Positions 19,192 to 28,017 of a stretch of 36,945 bases of DNA are shown piece by piece (position 1 is the first letter of the stretch; every line of letters starts with the position of its first letter). The position numbers were made by a program, and so were the translations under genes. Source of the DNA: Comamonadaceae bacterium (GTDB taxonomy: Bacteria; Pseudomonadota; Gammaproteobacteria; Burkholderiales; Burkholderiaceae_C); NCBI GenBank assembly GCA_025352965.1, contig JANXRP010000109.1, forward strand, positions 1-36,945, given 5' to 3'. Below the pieces are notes generated by a model that made no database searches, was not told where the DNA came from, and saw nothing but the letters and a program-made list of their open reading frames with translations.

Positions 19192-20379
19192 TTAAGCTAA
19201 TTTGCAACCAGTGCCAGAGTCCGACAGCGCCTTGGCCGCAATACCTAGCACCTTGTTTTCTTTATCTTTCACCACGCGCAAATAGATGTCTTGTACGGGA
19301 TTGTGTGCAGCGCTCATCGTCCATTTGCCACGCGGGCTGTCAATCGCAGCGTCTTGCATTGCCTTATAGAGAGGGGCTTTATTGGTCAAATCACCTTTGA
19401 CGGCGTTCGCACCTTGAATCAGTAAGAGACCCGTGTCGTAACCTTGTACGGCGTACACATCGGGCTGCATTTTGTATTGCTTGGCATAGGCAAGGCGGAA
19501 GGCCTTGTTGCGCGGTGTATCGAGCGAATCGCTGTAATGCAGCGTCGTCGTCACGCCGTTGGCGGCGGGACCTGCCGCGTCCAACACGCCTTCAGTCAAG
19601 AAGCCAGAGCCATAAAGCGGAATCTTGCCCTGTAAGCCAGCAGCGGCGTAATCCTTCATAAATTTAGCTGCGCCGCCGCCTGCAAAGAAGCACGCAACCG
19701 CATCAGGCTTCAATGCTGCAATTTCTGTCAAAAGCGCTTGAAATTCGACATTAGGAAATGGCAGACCTAGTTCTTTAACAATCGTGCCGCCCGCTGCAAG
19801 GTAGCTTTCTTTAAAGCCTTCAAACGCCTCGTCCCCAGCGGCGTATTTCCAGCTAATCCAGACCACGCGCTTGTGGCCTTTTTGTGCCACCACTTTACCC
19901 AGCGCTTTGGTTGGCTGAGAATTGGTGAAGGAAGTGCGGAATACATTCAAAGCGCACAAACCACGAGTCGCGGCATGCACGCCTGCATTGGGAATCAAGC
20001 TCAGCACGCCAGAATCGCGTGCTACCTTATGGATACCCATTTGCACACCTGAGTGAACCGTCCCGACAATGACGTCCACCTTATCGCGCTGCACGAGTTT
20101 GTTGGCGTTTTCAATGCCTTTGGCTGGCTCGGACTCGTCGTCCACCTTGAAGAATTCCACCTCGCGACCGCCCAGTTTGCCGCCTTGTTCATTGAGCGCC
20201 ATGCGAAAGCCGTTTTCAATCGCAACACCCAACTGAGCAAATGTGCCCGTGTAGGGCAACATGAGGCCGACGCGCAACTTACCCGCTTGCGCGGATGCGG
20301 TAGATGCTAAAAACCCCGTGGAAGCCACGCTAACTATGGCTGCGCCTTGGGACAAAACTTGACGACGAGTGGATGTCAT
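19192..20379 (-). CDS. Liv-type ABC transporter substrate-binding protein (transporter 1, copy B)
   Basis: A 395-residue paralogue of the neighbouring binding protein and the first gene of the transporter-1 operon. It has MTSTRRQVLSQGAAIV with twin Arg, a likely cleavage after STASAQ, the LRVGLMLPYTGTFAQLGVAI opening, and long shared blocks with copy A such as LLTEIAALKPDAVACFFAG. A good GAGGAA ribosome site precedes the ATG. Differences cluster in the region between the two lobes (for example NAGVHAATRGLCALNVFRTS against TAALHAATRSLCAPNVFRTS), consistent with divergence of ligand range. The gene is divergent from the glutaryl-CoA dehydrogenase gene, with 136 bp between them for control. Confidence 0.9.
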   Translation of the reverse strand: MTSTRRQVLSQGAAIVSVASTGFLASTASAQAGKLRVGLMLPYTGTFAQLGVAIENGFRMALNEQGGKLGGREVEFFKVDDESEPAKGIENANKLVQRDKVDVIVGTVHSGVQMGIHKVARDSGVLSLIPNAGVHAATRGLCALNVFRTSFTNSQPTKALGKVVAQKGHKRVVWISWKYAAGDEAFEGFKESYLAAGGTIVKELGLPFPNVEFQALLTEIAALKPDAVACFFAGGGAAKFMKDYAAAGLQGKIPLYGSGFLTEGVLDAAGPAANGVTTTLHYSDSLDTPRNKAFRLAYAKQYKMQPDVYAVQGYDTGLLLIQGANAVKGDLTNKAPLYKAMQDAAIDSPRGKWTMSAAHNPVQDIYLRVVKDKENKVLGIAAKALSDSGTGCKLA

Positions 20380-20473
20380 GTGTATTCCTCAATAGAAAAA
20401 GATGTGAATGAAAGTTTAAATCTTAAGCGTAGTGGAGCTTTAAGTTGCATTATCGTGCCGATCTTGCTCTCAC

Positions 20474-20483
20474 TTGTGCACAA
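20474..20483. promoter_or_regulatory. 10-bp perfect palindrome in the divergent transporter/gcdH gap
   Basis: TTGTGCACAA is fully palindromic and lies 33 bp before the gcdH ATG, between two divergent operons. Its size and place would suit a dimeric repressor such as a GntR-family protein. A 10-bp palindrome can occur by chance, and no second copy was found in the gap. Confidence 0.3.
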
Positions 20484-20515
20484 TAGAGGGTGATTACTTA
20501 TGCAAGGCTCATATT

Positions 20516-21712
20516 ATGAATACACAAAAAGCAACCTTCCAGTGGGACGACCCGCTACTCTTAGACTCCCAACTCACGGACGACGAACGCATGATTCGTG
20601 ATGCGGCGAGGGCGTATTGTCAGGACAAGTTGCTCCCGCGAGCGACGCTCGCGTTTCGTAACGAGTACACCGACCCCGCGATCTTCAAAGAGATGGGTGA
20701 GCTGGGGCTTTTGGGCGCGACGATCCCCGAAGCCTATGGTGGCTCTGGACTCGGCTATGTGGCATATGGCCTCATTGCACGTGAAGTCGAGCGTGTGGAC
20801 TCGGGCTATCGCTCCATGATGAGCGTGCAATCGTCCTTGGTCATGGTGCCGATTAATACGTTTGGTACAGAAGCACAAAAGCAAAAATATTTGCCGAAAT
20901 TAGCAGCAGGCGAATGGATTGGCTGCTTTGGACTGACCGAACCCGATCACGGTTCTGATCCTGCGTCCATGGCGACCCGTGCCAAGGCCGTGGATGGCGG
21001 CTACGTTCTCACAGGTAACAAGATGTGGATTTCCAACGCACCGATAGCCGATGTGTTTGTGGTTTGGGCAAAGTGCGTGGGTGGCGATCATGATGGTCGC
21101 ATCAAAGGCTTCATCTTAGAGAAGGGCATGAAGGGACTCAGCGCTCCCGCCATTCATGGCAAGGTGGGACTGCGTGCTTCGATTACGGGTGAAATTGTGA
21201 TGGATGGCGTAGAGATATCAGAAGCGCAAATGTTGCCAACGGTAGCAGGACTCAAAGGACCATTCACCTGCCTTGACTCCGCCCGATTTGGCATTGCTTG
21301 GGGTGCGCTGGGCGCGGCAGAGGACTGCTGGTTTAGAGCGCGTCAGTACGTATTAGACCGCAAGCAATTTGGTCGCCCGCTGGCTGCCAATCAACTCATT
21401 CAAAAAAAGCTGGCCGACATGCAAACCGAGATTACGCTTGGCCTGCAAGGCTGTTTGCGTCTGGGGCGCATGAAGGACGAGGGCACTGCCAGCGTGGAGA
21501 TCACCAGCATCATGAAGCGCAATTCGTGCGGCAAAGCGCTAGACGTGGCACGCCTGGCTCGCGACATGATGGGTGGTAACGGCATTAGTGACGAATTTGG
21601 CGTAGCGCGTCATTTGGTTAACCTTGAAGTGGTCAACACATACGAAGGGACGCACGACATCCATGCGCTAATTTTGGGACGTGCGCAAACAGGCATCCAA
21701 GCATTTAGCTGA
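20516..21712 (+). CDS. gcdH: glutaryl-CoA dehydrogenase (decarboxylating)
   Basis: This flavoenzyme oxidises and decarboxylates glutaryl-CoA to crotonyl-CoA in lysine, tryptophan and anaerobic aromatic degradation. The 398-residue product has the acyl-CoA dehydrogenase fold and the GCDH-specific block [19 protein letters not shown]. Glu92, Arg99 and Ser103 line up with the human residues that hold the substrate gamma-carboxylate, and Glu377 in YEGTHDIH is the catalytic base. The ATG was chosen 14 codons into the longest reading because it has an AAGG ribosome site and the family N-terminus ([14 protein letters not shown]). It is divergent from transporter 1, hinting that imported compounds yield glutaryl-CoA or that the two share control. 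Confidence 0.93.
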   Translation: MNTQKATFQWDDPLLLDSQLTDDERMIRDAARAYCQDKLLPRATLAFRNEYTDPAIFKEMGELGLLGATIPEAYGGSGLGYVAYGLIAREVERVDSGYRSMMSVQSSLVMVPINTFGTEAQKQKYLPKLAAGEWIGCFGLTEPDHGSDPASMATRAKAVDGGYVLTGNKMWISNAPIADVFVVWAKCVGGDHDGRIKGFILEKGMKGLSAPAIHGKVGLRASITGEIVMDGVEISEAQMLPTVAGLKGPFTCLDSARFGIAWGALGAAEDCWFRARQYVLDRKQFGRPLAANQLIQKKLADMQTEITLGLQGCLRLGRMKDEGTASVEITSIMKRNSCGKALDVARLARDMMGGNGISDEFGVARHLVNLEVVNTYEGTHDIHALILGRAQTGIQAFS

Positions 21713-21725
21713 TAAGCATTTAGCT
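21699..21725. repeat. 12-bp direct repeat with 15-bp period across two converging gene ends
   Basis: AAGCATTTAGCT occurs at 21699-21710 and again at 21714-21725. The first copy encodes the last residues of gcdH (AFS); the second contains the stop of the converging regulator gene. It looks like a small tandem duplication. Confidence 0.7.
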
Positions 21726-22616
21726 ATTTCTTGATTGCCGAAATGCCAGTGGCGATTGCTGCGTCTGCTTTTTAAAAAAACGACTGAAGTAAGCCTCATC
21801 GTCAAAGCCTAGCTTGGCGGCAATTTGTTTGATGCTGTCGTCCGTGTAGGTGAGCTCGCGCTCGGCTTCAAACACAAGCCGTGCGTTGATGACTTCCAGT
21901 GCGGTCAGCCCTAGCACTTGCTTGGTCAAGCGTGTGAGCTGTCCAGGGCTGACGCCGATTCGATTGGCATAGCTGGCGACGGCCTCTGATGACTTAAATT
22001 GCTCGTTGACAAGGCGTTTAAATTTATCCACGACAACGTGAGGGCGTGTGATATGGCCTACGGTGCTATCACTGCCGCCAGATCTATGCGCGTGAAGCAG
22101 CAAAGTTGCAAGCAAGCACAGTCCAGCTGCGGCGTGTCCAAAGCTGTGCGCACGCCATTCGTGTTCAATACTCGTCAGTAAATTGTGCAACGCTGTATCG
22201 GCAATTGGGTCTTGTCCAAGCCTTACCAGATATGGCCTGGCGAGCACCTTGGCAAGCTCAGGCATCACGCTTTGCGCGAGTGATTCCAGTGGTTGCTGCG
22301 CGGCTGTAATGACGGGACCATCGGTGTGTTTCGCAAAGCGAAAGCTATGCACGTTTTGTGCGGGGATGATGATGAGCATGGGGCTCGTCAGCGTTGACGT
22401 GACGCCATTCAGGGTGATGTCGCCACTGCCTTTTGTCAGCACAAAAATTTGCAGAAACGAGTCGTGCACATGCGGTTCGATTTCCCAATTGAAGTGACTT
22501 GAGCGATCAGGGATGCGTTCAAAATGAAACGAATTTGTCCAAGTTGCAGAACGCACAGATGAGCTTGCCTCACCATACAGCTCGTAGTGTTTGATGCGCG
22601 TTGTAGACATGATCAT
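21720..22616 (-). CDS. AraC-family transcriptional regulator, probable activator of pobA
   Basis: A 298-residue protein (296 if the second ATG, MSTTRIKHYELYG, is used). The N-terminal half is a cupin-like sensor domain with EPHVHDSFLQIFVLTKGSGDI split as HVHDSFLQIFVL and KGSGDITLNG; the C-terminal 100 residues hold two helix-turn-helix units, the second with the AraC signature region IKQIAAKLGFDDEAYFSRFFKK and PLAFRQ. AraC-type activators of pobA are known (PobC/PobR types in pseudomonads and relatives). The gene is divergent from pobA with only 74 bp between starts, which supports control of pobA, likely in response to 4-hydroxybenzoate. The effector is an inference. Confidence 0.88.
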   Translation of the reverse strand: MIMSTTRIKHYELYGEASSSVRSATWTNSFHFERIPDRSSHFNWEIEPHVHDSFLQIFVLTKGSGDITLNGVTSTLTSPMLIIIPAQNVHSFRFAKHTDGPVITAAQQPLESLAQSVMPELAKVLARPYLVRLGQDPIADTALHNLLTSIEHEWRAHSFGHAAAGLCLLATLLLHAHRSGGSDSTVGHITRPHVVVDKFKRLVNEQFKSSEAVASYANRIGVSPGQLTRLTKQVLGLTALEVINARLVFEAERELTYTDDSIKQIAAKLGFDDEAYFSRFFKKQTQQSPLAFRQSRNS

Positions 22617-22622
22617 ATTTTG

Positions 22623-22636
22623 CAGGAATTGTCCTG
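22623..22636. promoter_or_regulatory. inverted repeat between the AraC regulator gene and pobA
   Basis: CAGGA-ATTG-TCCTG, 5-bp arms around a 4-bp centre, sits 7 bp upstream of the regulator's ATG in the short divergent gap. A possible operator, although AraC proteins more often bind direct repeats. It also overlaps where a ribosome site for the regulator gene would lie. Confidence 0.35.
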
Positions 22637-22648
22637 TTTATAGCCTGA

Positions 22649-23902
<1,254 letters not shown>

Positions 23903-23909
23903 GAGTGCA

Positions 23910-23942
23910 TTGATTTTGCTGATTGGGTTTTATGTATACAAT
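23910..23942 (+). promoter_or_regulatory. candidate vanA promoter with overlapping GntR-type operator
   Basis: TTGATT (23910-23915) is followed after 19 bases by TATACA, and the palindrome TGTATACA (23933-23940), extended to ATGTATACAAT, covers the -10 region. FCD-type GntR repressors commonly bind short palindromes of the form TTGTATACAA, and such a repressor gene lies one gene downstream. A full TTGTATACAA also occurs inside vanA (24180-24189). Spacer length is long for a sigma-70 promoter, so the operator reading is better supported than the promoter. Confidence 0.45.
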
Positions 23943-23950
23943 GAGTATCC

Positions 23951-25030
23951 ATGAAATCTAAAAAAATCACTTTCCCTTTAAATGCTTGGTACGCCATTGC
24001 CTACGATGTTGAGGTGAAACACGAGCTCTTGGCGCGTACTGTATGCAATCAAAAAATTGTTATTTACAGAACGGAAAACGGCAATGTCGCCGCCTTAGAG
24101 GATGCCTGCTGGCATCGACTACTTCCGCTCTCAATGGGGCGGTTGGAGGGCGATGAAGTGGTTTGCGGTTATCACGGACTTGTATACAACGCCAGTGGTC
24201 GCTGCACTCACATGCCCAGTCAAGAGACCCTCAATCCTTCGGCCTGCGTGCGCAGCTATCCCGTGTTTGAGAAGCATCGCTTCGTTTGGATTTGGCCTGG
24301 CGATCCCGCGCTAGCGGACGAGTCACTCATCCCCGATTTGCATTGGAACCACGATCCTGCGTGGGCGGCAGATGGGCGGCTCATCACGGTGAAGTGCGAT
24401 TACCGATTGGTGATTGATAACCTGATGGACTTGACGCACGAAACCTTCGTGCACGGTTCGTCCATTGGTCAGCAAGCGGTAGCGGAAGCGCCCTTTGTTG
24501 CGACGCATGGCGAACGTACGGCCACCGTTACGCGCTGGATGGAGGGTATTGATGCGCCGCCATTTTGGGCAGGCCAAATCAAGCAGGGCCTCAGCTATGA
24601 GGGCAAGGTGGATCGCTGGCAAATCATCAAGTTTGAAGCGCCGTGTACGGTGGTCATTGACGTTGGCGTGGCCGAAACGGGAACGGGTGCGATTCCGCCT
24701 GGCGGCAACCAAGGCGATGCGTCTATGAGCAACCGCACACGCGGCGTGAATGGCTACGTGCTCAATACCATCACACCAGCGACTGACGGTACGTGTCACT
24801 ATTTCTGGGCGTTTGCACGTAACTATTGTCAGGCCGAGCAGCGCATGACGCATCAATTACGAGAAGGTGTTGCTCATATTTTTAGAGAAGACGAGCATGT
24901 GCTTGAAGCCCAACAAGTGGCGATGGACGAGCATCCTGATCATCAGTTCTACAACCTCAATATCGATGCGGGCTCGATGTGGGCGCGGCGCATGATTGAC
25001 AACATGATTGCCAAAGAGCAGACGATATGA
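23951..25030 (+). CDS. vanA: vanillate O-demethylase oxygenase subunit (Rieske type)
   Basis: VanA is the terminal oxygenase that removes the methyl group of vanillate as formaldehyde, giving protocatechuate. In the 359-residue product the Rieske [2Fe-2S] ligands are Cys53-x-His55 and Cys72-x2-His75 (ACWH and CGYHG), and the mononuclear iron site is DNLMDLTHETFVH with His163 and His168. Size and N-terminus (FPLNAWYAIAYDVEV) match VanA and related aromatic-ether demethylases. The reductase VanB is encoded two genes on. A related demethylase substrate such as veratrate or syringate cannot be excluded. Its TGA overlaps the regulator's ATG (ATGA). Confidence 0.9.
   Translation: MKSKKITFPLNAWYAIAYDVEVKHELLARTVCNQKIVIYRTENGNVAALEDACWHRLLPLSMGRLEGDEVVCGYHGLVYNASGRCTHMPSQETLNPSACVRSYPVFEKHRFVWIWPGDPALADESLIPDLHWNHDPAWAADGRLITVKCDYRLVIDNLMDLTHETFVHGSSIGQQAVAEAPFVATHGERTATVTRWMEGIDAPPFWAGQIKQGLSYEGKVDRWQIIKFEAPCTVVIDVGVAETGTGAIPPGGNQGDASMSNRTRGVNGYVLNTITPATDGTCHYFWAFARNYCQAEQRMTHQLREGVAHIFREDEHVLEAQQVAMDEHPDHQFYNLNIDAGSMWARRMIDNMIAKEQTI
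24180..24189. promoter_or_regulatory. TTGTATACAA palindrome inside vanA
   Basis: A perfect 10-bp palindrome within the vanA reading frame (codons for Leu-Val-Tyr-Asn), 247 bp after the TGTATACA site upstream of vanA. It may be a secondary operator of the GntR regulator or chance. Confidence 0.25.
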
Positions 25031-25734
25031 CAACCGCCGTGCGTGCTCAGTTACAGCTACGCGAGCTCATTTTGTCGGGCGAGTTAGCGGGCGGTGCTCG
25101 TATTGCCGAGCTTTCCATGGTTGAAAAACTGGGTGTTTCGCGCACCCCCGTGCGCGCGGCTTTGTCGCGGTTAGAACAAGAGGGTCTGCTGGAAGCCTTA
25201 CCCAGTGGGGGCTACGCAGTGAAGTCGTTTAGCGAGCGTGACATTGCCGATGCGATTGAGCTACGCGGCACGCTGGAAGGATTGCTCGTGCGAACGGCGG
25301 CCGAACGCGGCGTCTCTGCGGTGGTGCTTGTCGATGCGCGCGCTTGCTTGCAAGCAATTGATGCGGTGTTATCCAAAAGCGCACTCAATGACAAATCGTT
25401 TAAAGCCTATGTCGATTTGAATGAACGCTTTCACGCTTTGCTGTGCGAAATGGCAAACAGCGCGGTGATTGCCACGCAACTGGAACGTGTGGTGGGCTTG
25501 CCGTTTGCCTCGGCCTCGGCTTTTGTGGTGGAGCAAGCTCATTCGCCGCAAGCGCGCGATATGCTCATCGTGGCGCAAGACCAGCATTGGCAAGTGCTAG
25601 ATGCGATTGAACGCGGCGAGGGTGCACGCGCCGAAGCCATCATGCGTGAGCACTCGCGCCTGGCGCAGAGGAACTTACGCCAAGCGCTGGTGCGGCCAAC
25701 CAAATCGCTGCAACTGATTCGGCGCAAGTCCTAG
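25027..25734 (+). CDS. vanR: GntR/FCD-family transcriptional regulator, probable VanR
   Basis: A 235-residue protein with an N-terminal winged helix-turn-helix (about 5-70: LRELILSGELAGGARIAE, then LGVSRTPVRAALSRLEQEGLL) and a C-terminal all-helical FCD ligand domain (about 80-215). The FCD metal/ligand residues are represented by the segments RGTLEGLLVR, DLNERFHALL and DQHWQVLDAI. VanR repressors of vanillate demethylase genes in pseudomonads and Acinetobacter are of this class and respond to vanillate. Here the gene lies between vanA and vanB and overlaps vanA by 4 bp, so it would be made with its targets, giving negative autoregulation if it is a repressor. Confidence 0.85.
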   Translation: MTTAVRAQLQLRELILSGELAGGARIAELSMVEKLGVSRTPVRAALSRLEQEGLLEALPSGGYAVKSFSERDIADAIELRGTLEGLLVRTAAERGVSAVVLVDARACLQAIDAVLSKSALNDKSFKAYVDLNERFHALLCEMANSAVIATQLERVVGLPFASASAFVVEQAHSPQARDMLIVAQDQHWQVLDAIERGEGARAEAIMREHSRLAQRNLRQALVRPTKSLQLIRRKS

Positions 25735-25743
25735 GAAATCCAC

Positions 25744-26727
25744 ATGAAACTTGTTCAAACTTGGCAATCAACCACGATTACTACGCTGACAGACATCACA
25801 CCCACCGTGCGCGAACTCTTGCTGCGCCCGAGTGACGGACATGCGCCGCGTTGGGATGGCGGAGCGCATTTGCAAGTGCATGTCATGGTCAATGGTGCAG
25901 AGCAAACGCGGCATTATTCGCTGGTGGGGCAACCAGACGGCGAGCACTACCGCATTGCCGTTAAGCGTATGGATGGCGGACGTGGTGGCTCCAAAGCCAT
26001 GTGGACATTGGCTTTGAACGATGCGATCAATATCAGCGGGCCGCACAATCACTTTGCATTAGAGCTAGGCGCACCGAGCTATTTACTGGTGGCTGGCGGG
26101 ATTGGGATTACGCCACTCGTGACGATGGCGCAAACGCTCATTGCCAAAAAAGCCGATGTTCGGATGCTCTATGGCGCTCGTACCCGAGCAGAGCTGGCGT
26201 TTCTCGCGCCATTGCAGGGGCTCTTGGGTGATCGCCTGCAAACTTTTGTGGCTGAAGAAAATCAGCACATGGATTTTGCTGCCGAGATCGCTGCGCTGCC
26301 CGCTAAAGCGCAACTGTACACCTGCGGTCCTGTGCCGATGCTAGAAGCAATTCGCGCCGCGTGGAAGGCATCAGGCCGCCGCTTGGCGCATCTCAGATTT
26401 GAAACTTTTGGCTCAAGTGGCAGTTTCCCAGCTGTTGCCTTTCGCGTCGTGATGCCGCGCCACGGGCTAGACTTTATGGTGCCTGCACAGCAGACACTCT
26501 TGGAAGCCTTATCCGATAAGGGTGTGCAGACCATATCTGATTGCAAGCGCGGTGAGTGCGGACTTTGCGCGATGGATGTGCTCTCAGTAGACGGCAAACT
26601 TGACCACCGTGATGTGTTTTTAAGTCCACATGAAAAAGCCGCTTGCAATCGACTCTGCCCTTGTGTATCAAGGGCGGAAGGTACGCTAACGCTTGATTCC
26701 GCTTGGCGATCAGATATTCCAAATTAA
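25744..26727 (+). CDS. vanB: vanillate O-demethylase reductase subunit
   Basis: VanB moves electrons from NADH via FMN and a plant-type [2Fe-2S] centre to VanA. The 327-residue product has the class IA order: flavin-binding domain with RHYSL (about 58-62), nucleotide-binding domain with VAGGIGITPLVTMA and YTCGPVPML, and a C-terminal ferredoxin domain with Cys267, Cys272 and Cys275 (CKRGECGLC) and the last ligand Cys307 in CVSRA. It follows the GntR gene by 9 bp with a GGAAA ribosome site, and ends in an inverted repeat. All cofactor motifs are intact. Confidence 0.92.
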   Translation: MKLVQTWQSTTITTLTDITPTVRELLLRPSDGHAPRWDGGAHLQVHVMVNGAEQTRHYSLVGQPDGEHYRIAVKRMDGGRGGSKAMWTLALNDAINISGPHNHFALELGAPSYLLVAGGIGITPLVTMAQTLIAKKADVRMLYGARTRAELAFLAPLQGLLGDRLQTFVAEENQHMDFAAEIAALPAKAQLYTCGPVPMLEAIRAAWKASGRRLAHLRFETFGSSGSFPAVAFRVVMPRHGLDFMVPAQQTLLEALSDKGVQTISDCKRGECGLCAMDVLSVDGKLDHRDVFLSPHEKAACNRLCPCVSRAEGTLTLDSAWRSDIPN

Positions 26728-26737
26728 TATATCTGAT
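26709..26737. repeat. perfect 9-bp inverted repeat spanning the vanB stop codon
   Basis: ATCAGATAT (26709-26717) and ATATCTGAT (26729-26737) are exact reverse complements around an 11-base AT-rich loop that contains the vanB TAA. The stem is AT-rich with no T-run after it, so it is a poor intrinsic terminator. It could protect the vanARB message, or serve as an operator for transporter 2, whose first gene starts 95 bp on. The remaining gap up to that gene shows no promoter I would defend. Confidence 0.5.
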
Positions 26738-26831
26738 ATTAAGCTATGCGCTCAAAACGCCGTACTTTTTACACACATAATCCATTTTTCGATACCAATT
26801 TTTCTCTTTATTACTATTACTTGGAGTCATC

Positions 26832-28004
26832 ATGAAAAAACGTCTATTTCTATCTACAGTTGTAACGGCTGTCACGCTAGCTTCCGCTGGTGTTAGCTTT
26901 GCGCAAGACAACACGTTCAAAGTGGGACTCATCCTCCCGATGACAGGACCATTTGCCTCCACGGGCAAGCAAATTGATGCAGCGGTCAAACTCTATCTCG
27001 CACAAAATGGCGACACCGCTGGGGGCAAAAAAATCCAAGTGATTTTGAAGGACGATGCCAGTACGCCCGATACCACTAAGCGTCTTGCGCAAGAGCTGAT
27101 CGTGAATGACAAGGTCAACGTGCTCGCGGGTTTTGGTTTGACACCACTCGCGTTTGCAACCGCGCCGCTGGCCACGCAATCTAAAACCCCCATGGTGGTG
27201 ATGGCAGCGGCCACATCCAGCATTACGCAGGCCTCGCCTTACGTGGTGCGCACCAGTTTTGCGCTACCGCAAGCGGCAGTGGCGATTGCTGACTGGGCCC
27301 CCAAAAATGGCATCAAAAAAGTCGTGACTTTGGTCAGTGATTTTGGTCCTGGCATTGATGCAGAGAAATTCTTTAAAGACCGCTTTACCTTTAATGGTGG
27401 CGTGGTGTTAGACACTTTACGCGTCCCTGTTCGCAACCCCGATTTCGCGCCATTTTTGCAAAAAGTACGTGATCTCAAACCCGATGCCGTTTATGTGTTT
27501 GTACCGTCTGGCGCAGGCGCTGCGGTGGTTAAGCAGTATGTTGAGCGCGGCATGGACAAAGCAGGCATCAAGTTGATTGGCACGGGCGACGTGACCGATG
27601 ACGACATTTTGGTGGGCATGGGCGACAGCACACTTGGCATGGTGACATCGCATCACTATTCGGCGGCGCACAAATCGGCAGTGAATCAAAAGTTTGTTGC
27701 TGCGTTTGAAAAAGCCAATGGCGGTTTGCGTCCTAACTTTATGGCCGTGGGTGGTTACGATGGTATGCGTGTGATTGTGGAAGCGCTTAAAGCCACCAAA
27801 GGTAAAGGCACAGGGGACGATTTACTGGCCGCCATGAAAGGTCAAATTTTTGAAAGCCCACGCGGCCCTATGTTTATTGACGCGCAAACCCGCGACGTGG
27901 TACATAACATCTACATCCGCAAGGTTGAGAAGCAAAACGGACAACTCTATAACGTCGAATTTGACACGATCAAAGACGTGAAAGATCCAGGCAAAGCCAA
28001 GTAA
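26832..28004 (+). CDS. Liv-type ABC transporter substrate-binding protein (transporter 2)
   Basis: A 390-residue periplasmic binding protein with a classic Sec signal peptide (KKRLFLSTVVTAVTLASAGVSFAQ is split as KKRLFLSTVVTAVTLASAG then VSFAQ, cleavage near residue 25) and the family opening FKVGLILPMTGPFASTGKQ. Further hallmarks are VNVLAGFGLTPLAFATAPLA and DAVYVFVPSGAGAAVVKQ, and a C-terminal ESPRGPMFIDAQTRDVVHNIYIR. A GGAG ribosome site precedes the ATG. It is clearly different from the tandem pair of transporter 1. Because it follows vanARB and leads a complete transporter, an aromatic acid such as vanillate or 4-hydroxybenzoate is a reasonable but unproved ligand. Confidence 0.9.
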   Translation: MKKRLFLSTVVTAVTLASAGVSFAQDNTFKVGLILPMTGPFASTGKQIDAAVKLYLAQNGDTAGGKKIQVILKDDASTPDTTKRLAQELIVNDKVNVLAGFGLTPLAFATAPLATQSKTPMVVMAAATSSITQASPYVVRTSFALPQAAVAIADWAPKNGIKKVVTLVSDFGPGIDAEKFFKDRFTFNGGVVLDTLRVPVRNPDFAPFLQKVRDLKPDAVYVFVPSGAGAAVVKQYVERGMDKAGIKLIGTGDVTDDDILVGMGDSTLGMVTSHHYSAAHKSAVNQKFVAAFEKANGGLRPNFMAVGGYDGMRVIVEALKATKGKGTGDDLLAAMKGQIFESPRGPMFIDAQTRDVVHNIYIRKVEKQNGQLYNVEFDTIKDVKDPGKAK

Positions 28005-28017
28005 AGAGTGAGCTGAC

